DNA of 64,000 nucleotides from Heterohyrax brucei (taxonomy: Eukaryota; Chordata; Mammalia; Hyracoidea; Procaviidae). The notes under the pieces were generated by a model that was not told where the DNA came from, searched no databases, and worked only from the letters and a program-made list of their open reading frames with translations. A program made the position numbers and the translations under genes. Location: the NCBI GenBank assembly GCA_028571685.1, contig CM053146.1, positions 115,295,431 through 115,359,430 of the forward strand, written 5' to 3'. Shown in pieces: positions 48,222 to 59,892 of the stretch. Within the stretch, counting starts at the first letter, position 1. Each line of letters starts with the position of its first letter.

Positions 48222-48381
48222 AAGTCAAACCTACTGCTGTCCAGTTGATTCCGACTCATAGCAACCCTACAGGACAGAGTAGAACTGTTCCACCATTTCC
48301 AAGGAGCACCTGGCAGATTCAGACTGCCGGCCTTTTGGTTAGCAGCCATAGCACTCAACGTCTATGCCACCAGAGTTTCCT
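48222..48381 (-). repeat. AfroSINE
   Basis: GTCCAGTTGATTCCGACTC, CCCTACAGGACAGAGTAG, AAGGAGCACCTGGCAGATTC, CCTTTTGGTTAGCAGCC and TGCCACCAGAGTTTCC. Confidence 0.94.
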
Positions 48382-48589
48382 TCTCACCAGGGGGTATCTA
48401 AAGTAAATGGCCATCTTCTCTTGCTAAGTAGCTGATATTATAGCCCTTATATTCATACCACTGCATACTTTTCCTGACCACACAAGAAATAGATAAGCAT
48501 TATTGATCTCCCTCTATAGTATGCAGGCTTTTTTAATATGCCTCGTAGAGAAGAAAAAAAATATTTGTTGGCAAATATAACCCAAAAAA

Positions 48590-49110
48590 GTCCAAGAGCA
48601 GACTTACCTTGGGGTCAGCAGTACCAGGAGCCAGGGCACGCCGTCAGGCCTTGACTTCCTGTTCTCCAGCTCTTGATTCTGTTGGCTCTGTTCCCAAGCA
48701 GGCTGTCCCTCCACGGTGTCATTGCAGTGGTGGCCAGCAGGCCAAGTTTATTCCCTGTCTCCTCAGCTAATCCAGCAGAAGAGAGATTCCCTCAGTGTAG
48801 CATTTCCAGCAAAAGTCCCACCTTGTGTCAGATTTCTTTGCTTGAATTGGGTACTTGACCATAGATGATCACTCCACTCAAAGAGTGCAATATTCTGATT
48901 GGTGGGGTTTGGGTCACAAGCCCACCCTAGGAGTTAGGGGGTGGAGTCCCTATACTTGAACCACATGGACTGAGGGTTGGATTTAGTGATTCCCTCCAGA
49001 ATAGAATGCTATCACGAGAGTAAGATGGGACAGATGGAAAACCAGTGACTTTTCACTTTGCCAGCTCTGATCACAAGAGAAGAAGATAGAGTCAAGGAAG
49101 AAAAAGAAAA
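48590..49110 (-). repeat. Possible old interspersed repeat
   Basis: GATTGGTGGGGTTTGGGTCAC and CTTGAACCACATGGACTGAG resemble a recurrent ancient mammalian repeat that I cannot place in a family. Confidence 0.35.
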
Positions 49111-49597
49111 AGAAAAGATTTTGTCACACGTTCACAAAACATTGGGTGGTTGGCATACCCCTAAAAAATGATCTGCCAGATGAACATATTTCTCTGTTCC
49201 AGGTCTGATTGTCATCTGACCCACTGGGCTTCAAGAGTGCTTCCTCACATACAGAGAGCCCATAGTTTCATCCAGCCAGATAATTCCATGTAAAGGAAAA
49301 AGGCAAGAGATACAGAGCATGTTTTATCTCTTTTGAGGCCATGCATGATGGCCTTTTGGTGGCTACCCAACTTTCTTTGGGTTTGCATACATGAATCTGT
49401 AACTCACGTTCATAGCTGCACATGCAAATGTATTTTTCTTTTTTTGAGAAGGTGGACAATTCCAAATCTAAGCCACCTAGCAGTTATCCAGAAAGTGACA
49501 TCAGTATGGACACACAAACAAGTAACAATTAGACATATAGAATATAATTAAGTCTACACACACACAAAGAATAGCTGTTTACTGAGAATGTTCATTT

Positions 49598-49622
49598 CAC
49601 TATATATATATATATATATATA
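49598..49622. repeat. (TA)n microsatellite
   Basis: About twelve TA dinucleotides in a row, followed by an interrupted TA/CA continuation. Confidence 0.9.
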
Positions 49623-49814
49623 CATATATGTATTATGGACATAGCCATAGGTTTTACAAAAGTGATGATAACCTGCCTCACCTCCATCTGGAGGAAGCAG
49701 ATTTTTAGAAAATAAAAAGTCTTGTAAATGTATTTCAATATTTTAAAAAGCTGAGAAAAGCATATAAGTAGTTATGGAATCAGCAATAAGTAAGTAAGAC
49801 GTTAAGGCAGAGGG

Positions 49815-50200
49815 GATAATAATAATAATAGCCAACCTGTATCATTAACTTACTATGCCCGGGTACTGTGTGAAGAGCTTTACAAACATTTTCATTTAAC
49901 TTCCTAGATAATCGGTGAGGCAGGTAATCATTAAAACTGGTTTCCATCAAGTGGACCCTGATTCAAGGCAACCCATGTGTGTCAAAGTAAAACTATTCTC
50001 CACAGGGTTTTCAGTGGCTTCTTTTTGCTGAAGAAGATAGCCAGGCCTTTCTTCTGAGGCATATATCTCAGTGGACTTGGGGACTCCAGGTAAACATTAT
50101 GATTTCCATTTTACAGATGAAGAAACTGAAACTGTGTGACAGAGGCTAAGCAACTTGCCCAAGGTCACACATCTATTAAGTAGAAACCAATATCTGTTTG
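49815..50200 (-). repeat. MIR SINE split by an AfroSINE
   Basis: Left part: GGGTACTGTGTGAAGAGC, TTTACAAACATTTTCATTTA. Right part: TTTCCATTTTACAGATGAAG, AAACTGAAACTGTGTGAC and CAACTTGCCCAAGGTCACAC. Reverse MIR order is kept on both sides of the insertion. Confidence 0.88.
49934..50096 (-). repeat. AfroSINE long variant inserted in MIR, with target-site duplications
   Basis: TTTCCATCAAGTGGACCCTG, GGTTTTCAGTGGCTTC and TAGCCAGGCCTTTCTTCTG. Flanked by CAGGTAATCATTA (49921-49933) and CAGGTAAACATTA (50097-50109), differing at one base. Confidence 0.88.
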
Positions 50201-50594
50201 CTATTAACCTTCCTGTTATTAAATCCCTTGATGCTCATAGCAGGGTCTTTACAGATAGAAAGGGCTGCTTAGCTCAGTGCTGGCTGAGACCTGATGAATA
50301 TACGCATACCTGGAGATAGAAGCAGGCGGTCCGGAAAGGCTCCATCAGAAGGAGATAAAAAGGGGCACCCTGGGTGATTCAGGCCGTCAGAGACAAAATT
50401 CAAGGTCCCAACAGGCAAAGAGAAGCACAGCATGTGAGGGACTGGAGGCAAAGGTTCTGTTGGCATCTGCAGGTCCAGCACCACAGATGAAGGCACCCAG
50501 CCCTGGATATTAAGATAAAGGACTGGGTCCTCATTCCTCGAAGAATTTTAATGGGTAGGGCAGAACCTTAGGCTTGGAAAAAGTGAAGAGATAT

Positions 50595-50619
50595 AAGATA
50601 CTACTATTAGTAGTATCTT
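50595..50619. repeat. Perfect 12-bp-arm palindrome
   Basis: AAGATACTACTA at 50595-50606, one T, then its exact reverse complement at 50608-50619. It lies about 40 bp outside the left end of the rearranged RTE. Confidence 0.95.
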
Positions 50620-50657
50620 AGTAGTATATTTAAATAAGGCTTTGTTAGTTACATGGG

Positions 50658-51945
50658 CTTGTCTTTCCTGTTTTTTAATGACCTTTCACTTTCTTTGTTT
50701 ATAATGTCTTTGATGTCATCCCACAACTCTTCTGATCTTTGGTCATTAGTGTCAGTGCATCAAGTCTGTTCTTGAGATGGTCTCCTCATTCAGGTGAAAT
50801 ATACTCAAGGTCGTACTTTGTCTCTTGTGGTCTTGGTTTCATTTTTTTCAGCTATGATTTGAACTTGCAGAAGAGCAACTGATGGTTTTTTCTTGAGTTG
50901 GCCCCTGGTGTTGCTCAGACTGAGAATACCGAACTTTTGCATCATCTCTTTCTACAGTACACCTGATTTGATTCCTGTTTTTCTATCTAGTGAGGCTCAT
51001 GTTTACAGTCACTGTGTTGTTGAAAAAAAGCATTCATAATGAATAAGTCATTGGTCTTGCAAAATTCTATCATGCGATCTCTGGCTTCATTTCTGTCACC
51101 ATGGCCATATTGTGCAATGGTACCTCATTCTTCTTTGTTTTCCACTTTCCATTGTAATCACTAATGATTATCAGTGCATCTGGATAGCATCTTTCATCAA
51201 TTTCAGACTGCAGAAGTTGGTAAAAGCTTTAGTTTCCTCATTTTTAGCTTAGTGGGTGGTGCACAAATTTGAAAAATAGTCATATCCAGTGGTCTTCTTT
51301 GTAGACATATGGATATTATTCTATCACTGATGGCACTGGACTTCAGAATAGATCTTGAAATACTCTCTTTGATAATGAATGTGATGCTGTACCTCTTCAA
51401 TTTGTTATTCCCAGCATACATGATTGATTCAGAATTGCTAGTTATAATCCACTTCAGCTCACCACTGACGAAGACATTAGTTTTTGTGTGTTCTACTTCA
51501 TTTTCGACAACCTCCAATTTCCTTGAGTCTCTCTTTGTACCTTCCACATTCAGATATTAATGGATGTTTGCAGCTGTTTCTTCTCATTGTGAGCTGTACC
51601 ACGTCAGCAAATGCAGGTCCCAGAACCGTTAGTCCATCCACGTCGTTACCGCTGATTCTACATGGAGGTGGCCACTCTTCCTCAGTTGTATTTTAAGAGC
51701 TTTCCAACCCAAAGGGCTCATCTTCCAGCACTATATCAGACAGTATTCTGCTGCTATCCATAAGGTTTTCACAGGCCAAACTTTTTAGAAAGATACTTGC
51801 AGGTCCTTCTTCCTAGCCTGGAAGCTTTACTGAAACCCCCTCACCGTAAGTGACCCTGCTGGTATTTTGAAGTACGTGTTGTAGAGATTCCAGTATCACA
51901 ACACATGAGATACCATAAAATGACAAACTGACAGACATGTGGTTT
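50658..51945 (-). mobile_element. RTE LINE, inverted 5' segment (5'UTR and endonuclease region)
   Basis: In reverse it runs from the element 5' end (near 51945, ACATGTCTGTCAGTTTGTC) through the 5'UTR and into the endonuclease region, ending at AACAGGAAAGACAAG (reverse of 50658-50672). Recognisable plus-strand modules are GGATGTTTGCAGCTGTTTC, TCTTGCAAAATTCTATCATG and GATCTTTGGTCATTAG. It forms one insertion with 51958-53884; see findings. Frames are broken. Confidence 0.87.
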
Positions 51946-51957
51946 TGGTCATTAAAA

Positions 51958-53884
51958 AAAAAAAAAGACCAAACTTGACATCAGAAGAGACTCTTAAACT
52001 TGCTTTTCAACATACAGTAGCTAAAGTGAAAGCAAAACTGATCATGTAAAAGAGCTGGACAGAAGATTTCAAATGGTGTTTCGAAATGACAATTAAAATA
52101 TTACAGTGAAGTGTGTGAAAAAACCAAAAGAGAAGAACCTGCTAAGCATTTCTCGAGCTGAAAGTAGTGAAAAAGATTCAAGCCTTGCACTGCACTACTG
52201 AACAATTCTACAGGCAAAATGTTGAATGACACAGGAAGAATCGAAAGACGATGGAAAGAATACATAGTTACTGTCTCAGAAAGAATTGGTCAATGCTCAA
52301 CAATTTCAGGAGGTAGCATATGATCAAGAACCAGCAATACTGTAAAAGGAAGTCCAGGCTGCTCTGAAAACACTGGCAGAAGTAAAGCCTCCAGAAACTG
52401 ACAGAATATCAATTAAGATGTTTCAGTAAATGGATACAGCCCCGGGAGTGCTCACTCATCTATGCCGAGAGATTTGGAAGACAGTTACATGGCCAACTGA
52501 CTGGAACAGATCCATATTTGTGTCCATTCTGAAGAAAAGTGACCCAATAGAATATGGAAATAATTGAACAGTATCATTTATATCACCTACAAGTAAAATT
52601 TTGCTGAAGACAATTCAAAAACAGTTACAGCAGCACATCTACAGGGGGCTGCCGGAAATTCCAGCCAGGTTCAGAAGAGGGCATGGAACTTGAAATACCA
52701 TCGCTGACATCAGAGGGATCTTGGGTGAAAGCAAAGAATACCACAAAGATGGTAGTCAGTAAAACCTGTCCTTTATTGACTATGCAAAGGCATTTAACTG
52801 TATGGATCATAACAAATTATGGATAGTACTGTGAAGAATGGGAATTCCAGAATACATAATTGTGCTCATAAGGAACCTATGCTTAGACCAAGAGACTATT
52901 GTTAGAACAAGGGATAATGGATGGTTGCAAGTCAAGAAAGGTATGTGTCTGGGTTATAGCCCTTCACCACACTTTTTCAGTCTGTATGCTTAACAGATAA
53001 TTAGAAAAGCTGTGCTACATGAGGAGGAGTGTATCAGCAGAACTGGTGGAAAACTTATTAACAACCTGCTGTGTGCAGATGACACAGCCTTGCTTGGCGA
53101 TATTCTGTTGTTAGCACTTAGTGATAAAGATCAAAGACCACAGCCTTCAGTATGGATTACACTTTAACATAAAGAAAACAGAAATAATCACAGCTGGACC
53201 AAAAACCAGTATCTCAATAAACAGAGAAAATACTGTCGTCAGGAATTTCATTTTACTTGGATCCACAATCAACACTCATGGAAGCAGCAATCAAGAAATT
53301 AAATGACACATCGTGTTGGGCAAATCTGCTGCAAAAGATACTTTTAAGTGTTAAAAAGTAATGATGTCACTGTGAGGACTAAGCTACACTGGACCCAAGC
53401 CATGTTATTTTCATTTGCCTTATATGTATATGAAGGGTGGATAAGGAATGAGGAAGATTGAAAAAGAATTGATGCCTTTGAAATATGCTGTTTATGAAGA
53501 ATACTGAATATATCCTGAACTGCCAAAAGAACAATCAAGTCTATCTTAGAATAGAAACAGCCAGAGTACTTCTTGAAAGCAAAGATGCTGAGATTTTTGC
53601 CTAAAGTACTTTGGACATGGTATCAGAAGAGATGAGTCCCTGAGCAAACACACCATGACTGACAACGTACAGGGTCAGTAAAAAAAAGGAAGACCTGCAA
53701 TCAGATGGACTGACACAGTGGCCGCAACGGTGGGCTCCTGCACGACATCAGTTGTGAGGATGGCACAGAAGCAGACAGAGTTTTGTTCTGTTTTACATAG
53801 CTTTGCTATGAGTAAGAGCCAATTCTGCTGCACCTAATGACAACTTGATCAGAACTAACTGAATGGCACCTGACAGCAACAGCT
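51958..53884 (+). mobile_element. RTE LINE, 3' segment (linker, reverse transcriptase, 3' end)
   Basis: Starts at AAGACCAAACTTGACATC, the point where the inverted segment stops in element coordinates. It goes on through GGAAAGAATACATAGTTACTG, the RT (NNLLCADDTALLGD, with TGT GCA GAT GAC at 53072-53083), the thumb (53121-53306 ORF with NFILLGSTINTHGSSNQEIK), GGAAGACCTGCAATCAGATGG and a terminal GGCACCTGACAGCAACAG. Both catalytic Asp residues survive, but frameshifts and stops elsewhere inactivate it. Confidence 0.9.
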
Positions 53885-53899
53885 GCGTGGTGCTTTTCC

Positions 53900-54080
53900 A
53901 TGCCTTTTGTAATTAGATCCTTTCCCCAAACCCTGTCAATCGTGCATTATAATTTCCACTTTTGAGTCAAGAAAATGAACAGGAAAGATTTCTCACTCAA
54001 ATCCAGCAGTAGGTTAGGAACACGAAACCCAATTTTTTAACTCCAAGCCAAGTGACCTTGTTTTACCACAGAGCAAATGA
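53900..54080 (-). repeat. Possible MIR fragment
   Basis: CACTTTTGAGTCAAGAAAATG and AAGATTTCTCACTCAAATCC loosely follow the reverse MIR pattern. Confidence 0.3.
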
Positions 54081-54148
54081 GTGGAATATCAACACTGCAA
54101 CTCCTTTACTGGAAATAGTGTTCAGGATGGGAGCTTGGTCACTAGGTG

Positions 54149-54559
54149 TCTTAGCCACGTTTGGCTGGACCATGATTCCTAGCATTCTGTGATGTTCATT
54201 TCTCTTGTAAACTCTGCCCCTACGATTGTGGAGTTGTTTTAAGCCTTAGGGCAGCCTCTTGAGATACAAAAGGAAAGGAAGGCAAGTGGAGATTTAGGGA
54301 CCTCCTACCACCAAGAAGCAGCACCACGAGCTGAGCACATCCTTTGGAAAGGACTGGAGTCCCGGTGCCTCAGAAGCTCCTAGTCCAGGAGAAGGTTGAC
54401 AAGGGCCTTCATCCAGAGCTAGAAGAGAAAGACTTCCCCTGGAGCTCACACCCTGAATTTGGACTTTTAACCTACTGGACTGTGCCAAAACAAAATTTCT
54501 CTTTTCAAAGCCATCCACTTGTGCCATCTCAGTTATGGCAGCACTAGATGACTAAGACA
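54149..54559 (+). mobile_element. LTR-like element, copy of the three-member family
   Basis: TTTGGCTGGACCATGATTCC, ACCACCAAGAAGCAGCACC, GAGCACATCCTTTGGAAAGG, CTTCCCCTGGAGCTC, AACCTACTGGACTGTG and an end at TGACTAAGACA. Shares modules with 31590-31877 and 60913-61349. The 5' border is uncertain. Confidence 0.78.
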
Positions 54560-54627
54560 GTTACCCCGACCTGTGCTGTCCTGATGTTCACAGGTGTGTT
54601 CAAGTCTGCTGTTACTACCGTTGTATA

Positions 54628-54889
54628 TTTTGAGTGCTTTCCAACCTAGAGGGCTGATCTTCTGGCATTATATCAGAGGATATTCTGTTGTGATAGGGTT
54701 TTCATTGGCTAATTTTCCTGAAGTAGATCTCCGAGCTTGCTTGCTAGTCAGTCTCAATCTGCAGACTCTACTGCCTCTTATCCACCACAGATGACCCTGC
54801 TGGTATTTGAAGTATCACTGGCATGGGTTCCAGCATCACATCACAGCAACATACAAGCCACGACAGTATGACAAAATAACAGGCAGTGG
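54628..54889 (-). mobile_element. RTE LINE 5' end, antisense fragment
   Basis: Modules TTTGAGTGCTTTCCAACC, GGGCTGATCTTCTGGC, ATTATATCAGAGGATATTC, TTTTCATTGGCTAATTTTCC and GGTTCCAGCATCACATCAC are shared, in order, with 51690-51945. It contains 5'UTR only, so it came from a broken or inverted insertion and not from ordinary 5' truncation. Confidence 0.75.
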
Positions 54890-55126
54890 ATCATTTTTTT
54901 CTGAGGTGCCTCATTTATGAGGTCTTCATTCCTCACCCATCCTTCTTTCTGCTAATTGAAATCCAGCTGTTCCTTCCAGACTCTCTAAAGCCCCCACCTC
55001 ATCAAAATTTCCTTCTAGACCAGGTGTTCTGTGCTACACAACACAGCCCTGCACACTTTCACCTTTGTCTTTCTTGTTTAGCTGTAATATCTTTGGGATA
55101 GACGTCAGGCTGTATGATCTTTTAGT

Positions 55127-55313
55127 GTTGTTGTTAGGGGTTGCCCAGTCAATGTCTACTTATAGCCATCTCATGTGACAGAATAAAACTGCCCCCTAGG
55201 GTTTTCTAAACCATAATCTTTAGGGGAGCAGATCGCCAAGTCTTTCTCCCATGGAGCCACTGAGTGGGCAGTTAGCAGCCAAGGGCTTAACCATTGCACT
55301 GCCAGGACTCCTT
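55127..55313 (-). repeat. AfroSINE, longer variant
   Basis: GTTGTTGTTAGGGGTTGCCC, CATAATCTTTAGGGGAGCAG, GTCTTTCTCCCATGGAGCC and GTTAGCAGCCAAGGGC. Confidence 0.9.
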
Positions 55314-56265
55314 AACATTTTAGCAGATGCTTGTTAATAGTTTTATGAGGTCATCCATCGCTGTCATCCACCAAGCGGTAGGTAAGACGGCCCACCAGGT
55401 CAGGGTAATACTGGGAGTTCTGTCTATCCAGATTTAGAACTATAGAGGAAGGCCAAGAGGAGTGTTTTTTAAGTAAGCATTTGGCTTCTACAAGCAACTC
55501 TGATTGCCTGTCCCTCACAAATGAAAGTTTCCCCGAAGCCATTGTTTTCTGCCAGAAAAAGTACTCAGAAAAGAATAAGTACATTCCAATTTAGCTATTT
55601 TTCTCATCTTGAATTTCCATGTTATTAGTTTTTAAACGGTAGTAATAAAGGTGCTTAACAATTTAATTCAATCTTTTTTGTTGGTACTTTTTTTTTAACC
55701 TCAACTGAGTGTATTCCACACTTTCAAATGACTATAAGATTGCTAAAATTTGAATGGATATTTTTCAGCGTCTGGTTTTACCAAATTATAGCTCACTAAA
55801 CCTCCCTTAAATTAATCAACTAAATAGAGAATTCCCCATTGAGGTGTAAGTGAAGGATAAGTGTGTTGTAAATAAAACAATTAAATAGCTGGTTCACACC
55901 TCATCAAATTGCTTAACAACCTGATAACAGTTAACTGCATACATTCCTCATAAAATGTGTAGAACAAGGAGGTAAATTAGAGCCCAGCTTTTCTGAAGGG
56001 GGACCCACTTACCCTTTAACTGAGGCTGAGGGCTGGAGTAACACTTCCACAGCGTTACCTTTGGGGCTGTGGAAATCCCCACATAGTGCCTTTCCAGGCA
56101 GATAGTGAACTCTGAGCTAGAACTTCTAGGCAAGGCAAATTGCCCTTCATAAATGCAGCCTCTGAGTCCCAAGAGTAATGTAAGATCTTAAATTCATCTT
56201 ACCTCACCTTTCCTCCAATATGCTTTTACCCATATCGTTTCCTTTTCCTGTATGAGAAGAAAAGC
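55314..56265 (+). other. Unique intron
   Basis: No exon or clear repeat. A 77-residue minus-strand frame at 55351-55584 has protein-like composition but no recognised family or splice context. Confidence 0.35.
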
Positions 56266-56375
56266 ATATATTATTTTACAGATGGAAAAACCAAGGTACA
56301 GATAAGTGAAGAGGCCCAGCCAGGGTCACCCTTGCAAAGGTCAGACTATAGTGCAGCTCTGTGACCTGAGGCCAC
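56266..56375 (-). repeat. MIR-like SINE fragment
   Basis: TTTTACAGATGGAAAAACC, AGATAAGTGAAGAGGCC and AGGGTCACCCTTGCAAAGG in reverse MIR order. Confidence 0.65.
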
Positions 56376-56639
56376 CTAGAGCAAGGGGTCTGTGTGCTTT
56401 CCTAGTGGGACCATGAAATCGTAGCCCCCAACAACACTTGGGGGGAGGGGCACCTATTCTAATGCCTGATTTGACAGAGTTAAAGATAAGGTCTGAGGAA
56501 GTAAAACAGTTCGCAAGAAACCTCCTGGGCCATGACCCAGTCTTAGGAGTTCCGGTTGCTGTTTTGTCACCATGCTATGACTTTAAGGTGGAACCTTTTA
56601 TGGAGAATTTATTTTTAAAGATTTAGAGGTGGACCAGTA

Positions 56640-56790
56640 CAGTGAACCCTCATGGCATGGCTGCTAACAAAAGGGTTGGCAGTTCAAACCCACCAGGCAC
56701 CCCTTGGGAACTCTATAGGGCAGCTCTACTCTGTCATATAGGGTCACTATAAGTCAGAATTGACTAGACAGCAGTGGGCTTTTGGTTTTA
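56640..56790 (+). repeat. AfroSINE
   Basis: GAACCCTCATGGCATGGC, GCAGTTCAAACCCACCAGG, CCCTTGGGAACTCTATAGG and AAGTCAGAATTGACTAGAC. Confidence 0.92.
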
Positions 56791-56896
56791 GTAGAGTGAA
56801 CATTACTGCCTTTGTGGTACACTGTCATTCTTTAAAGAGGAGTATTTGAATAGCACCGTGGCTTGAAACTGGTTCATTCCAGTGGAAAATTGAATC

Positions 56897-57013
56897 TCTA
56901 ACAAGTTCCCGGGAAGTTATATGTAAGAATCACCTGAAGATCTTTTAAGATGTAGATTCTGATTCAGTATACCTGGGGTGGAAATACAACTACTCAGCCG
57001 GGAACTTGTTAGA
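56897..57013. repeat. Inverted repeat with 16-bp perfect arms (MITE-like)
   Basis: TCTAACAAGTTCCCGG at 56897-56912 and its exact reverse complement at 56998-57013, with 85 bp between. The inside (GAATCACCTGAAGATC, TCTGATTCAGTATACCTGG) resembles a common ancient mammalian DNA-transposon remnant. Confidence 0.85.
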
Positions 57014-57195
57014 AGCTCACTTTCACTGCAGGGGTTCTAGCCAGAATGACCTGGTTGGAAGCCCTGGATAGCACAGACTTGAGAGTGGAGGGTGCAAACT
57101 CCGTGTGAAGATGGGGAGATCTAGATGTAGGGCTTGCTCAGGTCGGGGCAGAGACTGAAAATGTAAGTAGCCGCCAAGGCTTACCAGATAACTAT

Positions 57196-57275
57196 ACATT
57201 AGTCACCGCCCTCGTGTGTGTCCGAGTAGACCTGTGCTCTGTGGGATTTCCAAAGACTAATTTCCGGAAACTAGA
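57196..57275 (-). repeat. AfroSINE fragment, diverged
   Basis: GTCACCGCCCTCGTGTGTGTC, CGAGTAGACCTGTGCTC and GTGGGATTTCCAAAGAC. Confidence 0.45.
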
Positions 57276-59892
57276 AAAAACTCTGAAAAGATCTGCCCAC
57301 CTTAAAAGAGCAAATGCGGTCTAATCCAAGTTTGGCAGCTTTAAGAAGCTTAAGTTTCATAAAAGCAACAGGAGAATTTAGATTTCCATGACTCTGAAAT
57401 TCAAACAATGAGCTGGTATTGGGGCCAGTGGTAAATAATGTCTTATTTGGTAGTGGCTCTTTAGTTTGATATCACCTCACCATTTACTTTTAATTAATTT
57501 CTTTAAATTCTTTAATTTCTTTAAATTCATGCTTGTATTTGCTTTTCTACAATAACCTTTTATTATTAAAGCTGCAACTTCATGACTGATTTAAGAAACT
57601 GTGGTAGCTGCTGAACTTAGAATGTATGTGACAAGCTAGGGGGAGGAGGGGGTCTTTTAATGTTGGTACATATACCCGCATCAAACATGGTTGTCATGGT
57701 TGTGAGCAAAACAACCTTCAGAGAAGTGGGGATATTACAGTTTTCTTGGAACTGCTCACAGAATAAATCAATAAATCAGGGAGTTAGAGAACAAATCCAG
57801 GGTGAAATAACATCTGCAGCAGCTTGCTCACAACAAAAGCATCTCTTGCTCTCTTTAAAAGCACTCGTCAGTGACTCTGGACCCAAGTATTAGTTCATGA
57901 AAGAAGTAGGGCGAGATTATGGAAAAGGGGTGTGAAAAGGCTCAGGACAGCAGTACTGGAACATCCCTCTGCCAAAAAAAAAAAGTAATGATGAGAGCCG
58001 GGTAATTTTGAAGCCCCAATCAGACTGGGTGCTTCAGCACTGATTGCTAGTTACTCAGTTTTATCAAGCATCAAAAGCAAGAAGAATGGAACCAGAAGAA
58101 GCAGGAGCGGCAGCCTATAATACAGCAGAAGGAGAAGTGACAAAGATGGCTCTAATTTTGATATAAGGAGATTTGAAAATAAAAGCTGAGTAATGGCATT
58201 AATAATCAGTCTTTAGCAACCATGTAACGATCAGTTAGAGTATTAAGAGACTGGGGCAGGGTGTCAGGAACTCAGCACTAGTTGCTGGTGCCTGTGACTC
58301 TTAATAACTTCTGTTATTTGTTTAAAATCATTTCAACAATACAGTTCAGTAATCTTTGTGCTTTAAATCCATTTCATCTGCAATACTCAAAATGCTGAAT
58401 AGAATGTGATATTATATAGACTCTCTCATGCTGATGATATCCCCAGAGTGCCCTGCCAAGTAAATGAGCTGAGTTCTAGACGGGTGGGTGGCATGTGTCC
58501 AAGGGCTGAGTCTGTGTGTCCCATTGGGCCCAGCCTGAGGCTATGGAACCTGCTTAGCACAGACAGGAGCTGAGGGTGGAGAATTACCCTCCACATTTAG
58601 TGAAAATTATCACGAAGTGCTTAGGTTCCACATTACAGTTAATAGGGGAGGCCAAAAGCACTTGGATTTATTATCAGGTGGAAATTGGGGAATGGGCCCA
58701 TTGCCTTGGTGCTGGGCATCAGGGAGATTGCTAGACTATAAATCCCCCAAATGCAGCCAAGCATGTTTGTGCCTGAAGCAGCTATTAAAAGCTAATCTCA
58801 CCCCAGAGTGGCAGTTTGGAACCAAACAAGGCTTCCTTTACTGCTCCACCCATCTCTAGCACCCATTTTTCTCCAGTTCTCTTCTGGTACCAAGAAGCTC
58901 GTGTAGCTATTGAAAGAAGGACAAGGAAAGCTCTTCCCTCGTGAAGCCTGAAAGAGAGGTAACATCCAATGATGTTGGGAGGTACTAGTGTCAAACCCTT
59001 CCTACCCGGAAGTGAACTCAGCACTCCTACTTTTGTATAGGTTGCTGGCCTATTTGTCTTTCCATTAACTTGTTGCAGTTAAACTGTTCATTAACTTAAC
59101 TACTAACATGCTTATTTCTTAATGTAGAAAGTAAATCCAGGGAGTTGTAAAATATGTTTTTATAAGTTTCACTTAGTCTTATAAATGTATGGGGAAAGCT
59201 TACGTGATACAAGAGAGGCTCACTGTATGTCTCATATACAGTCTCAAGCAAAAAACTCTTACCAGTTAAATTGTCAGAGTTTCAACTTGAAGCATCACAT
59301 TTTAAAAATGCAAATACACAGTCCCCAAAAGAGAACTAGAAATTGTGCTGTTTTCGTATGAGAGTTGATGCTATTATAGCCAAAATTGCTTCAGAGTTGG
59401 AGGCGATGGGCCAGGTGGTTGTGAAAGTCACTGGTATTTCAGGTTCACCTGTGTCCTGCTCTGTGCTGTTGAACTGCTATCTTATGAAGCTGGTTCACAG
59501 CTTGACCTGTCTATCTGCTAGTGTTAATGCACCACTACTGTTGGGATATTCCAGTTGAGAAGTGCTCTGAACCAAAAATAAGACTATAGCCATGACGATG
59601 AATAGGCAAGAATATTTAAGAGACATTTCCTGGAACCTGTCATCTAGCTGGAGTAGGGGCCATAAAGTGTAGTCCAGACATCTGGCTTCACTGATGTCAT
59701 CAATCACATGCTTCTCCAAAGGGACTAGAAGAGGGTGGTGGGTTGGGGTGAGGTAATTGTTTCTCTTGGTACCTTAGTTTTGGAATGCCCAAGGAACCTC
59801 CATGGGGAGCTGTCCCGTGGGTAATTCATGTCACTCCTCTGACCCAAATCTAGCTCAATGAAAACCACACTCCTTCATCCTCTCTGCAGTCC
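57276..59892 (+). other. Unique intron
   Basis: No exon, RNA gene or confident repeat in about 2.6 kb. An A run lies at 57974-57984. Confidence 0.35.

Noticed and set aside
55351..55584. Protein-like 77-residue minus-strand ORF
   Set aside because: Composition looks balanced, but I recognise no family, the length is within chance, and no splice signals or neighbouring exons support it.
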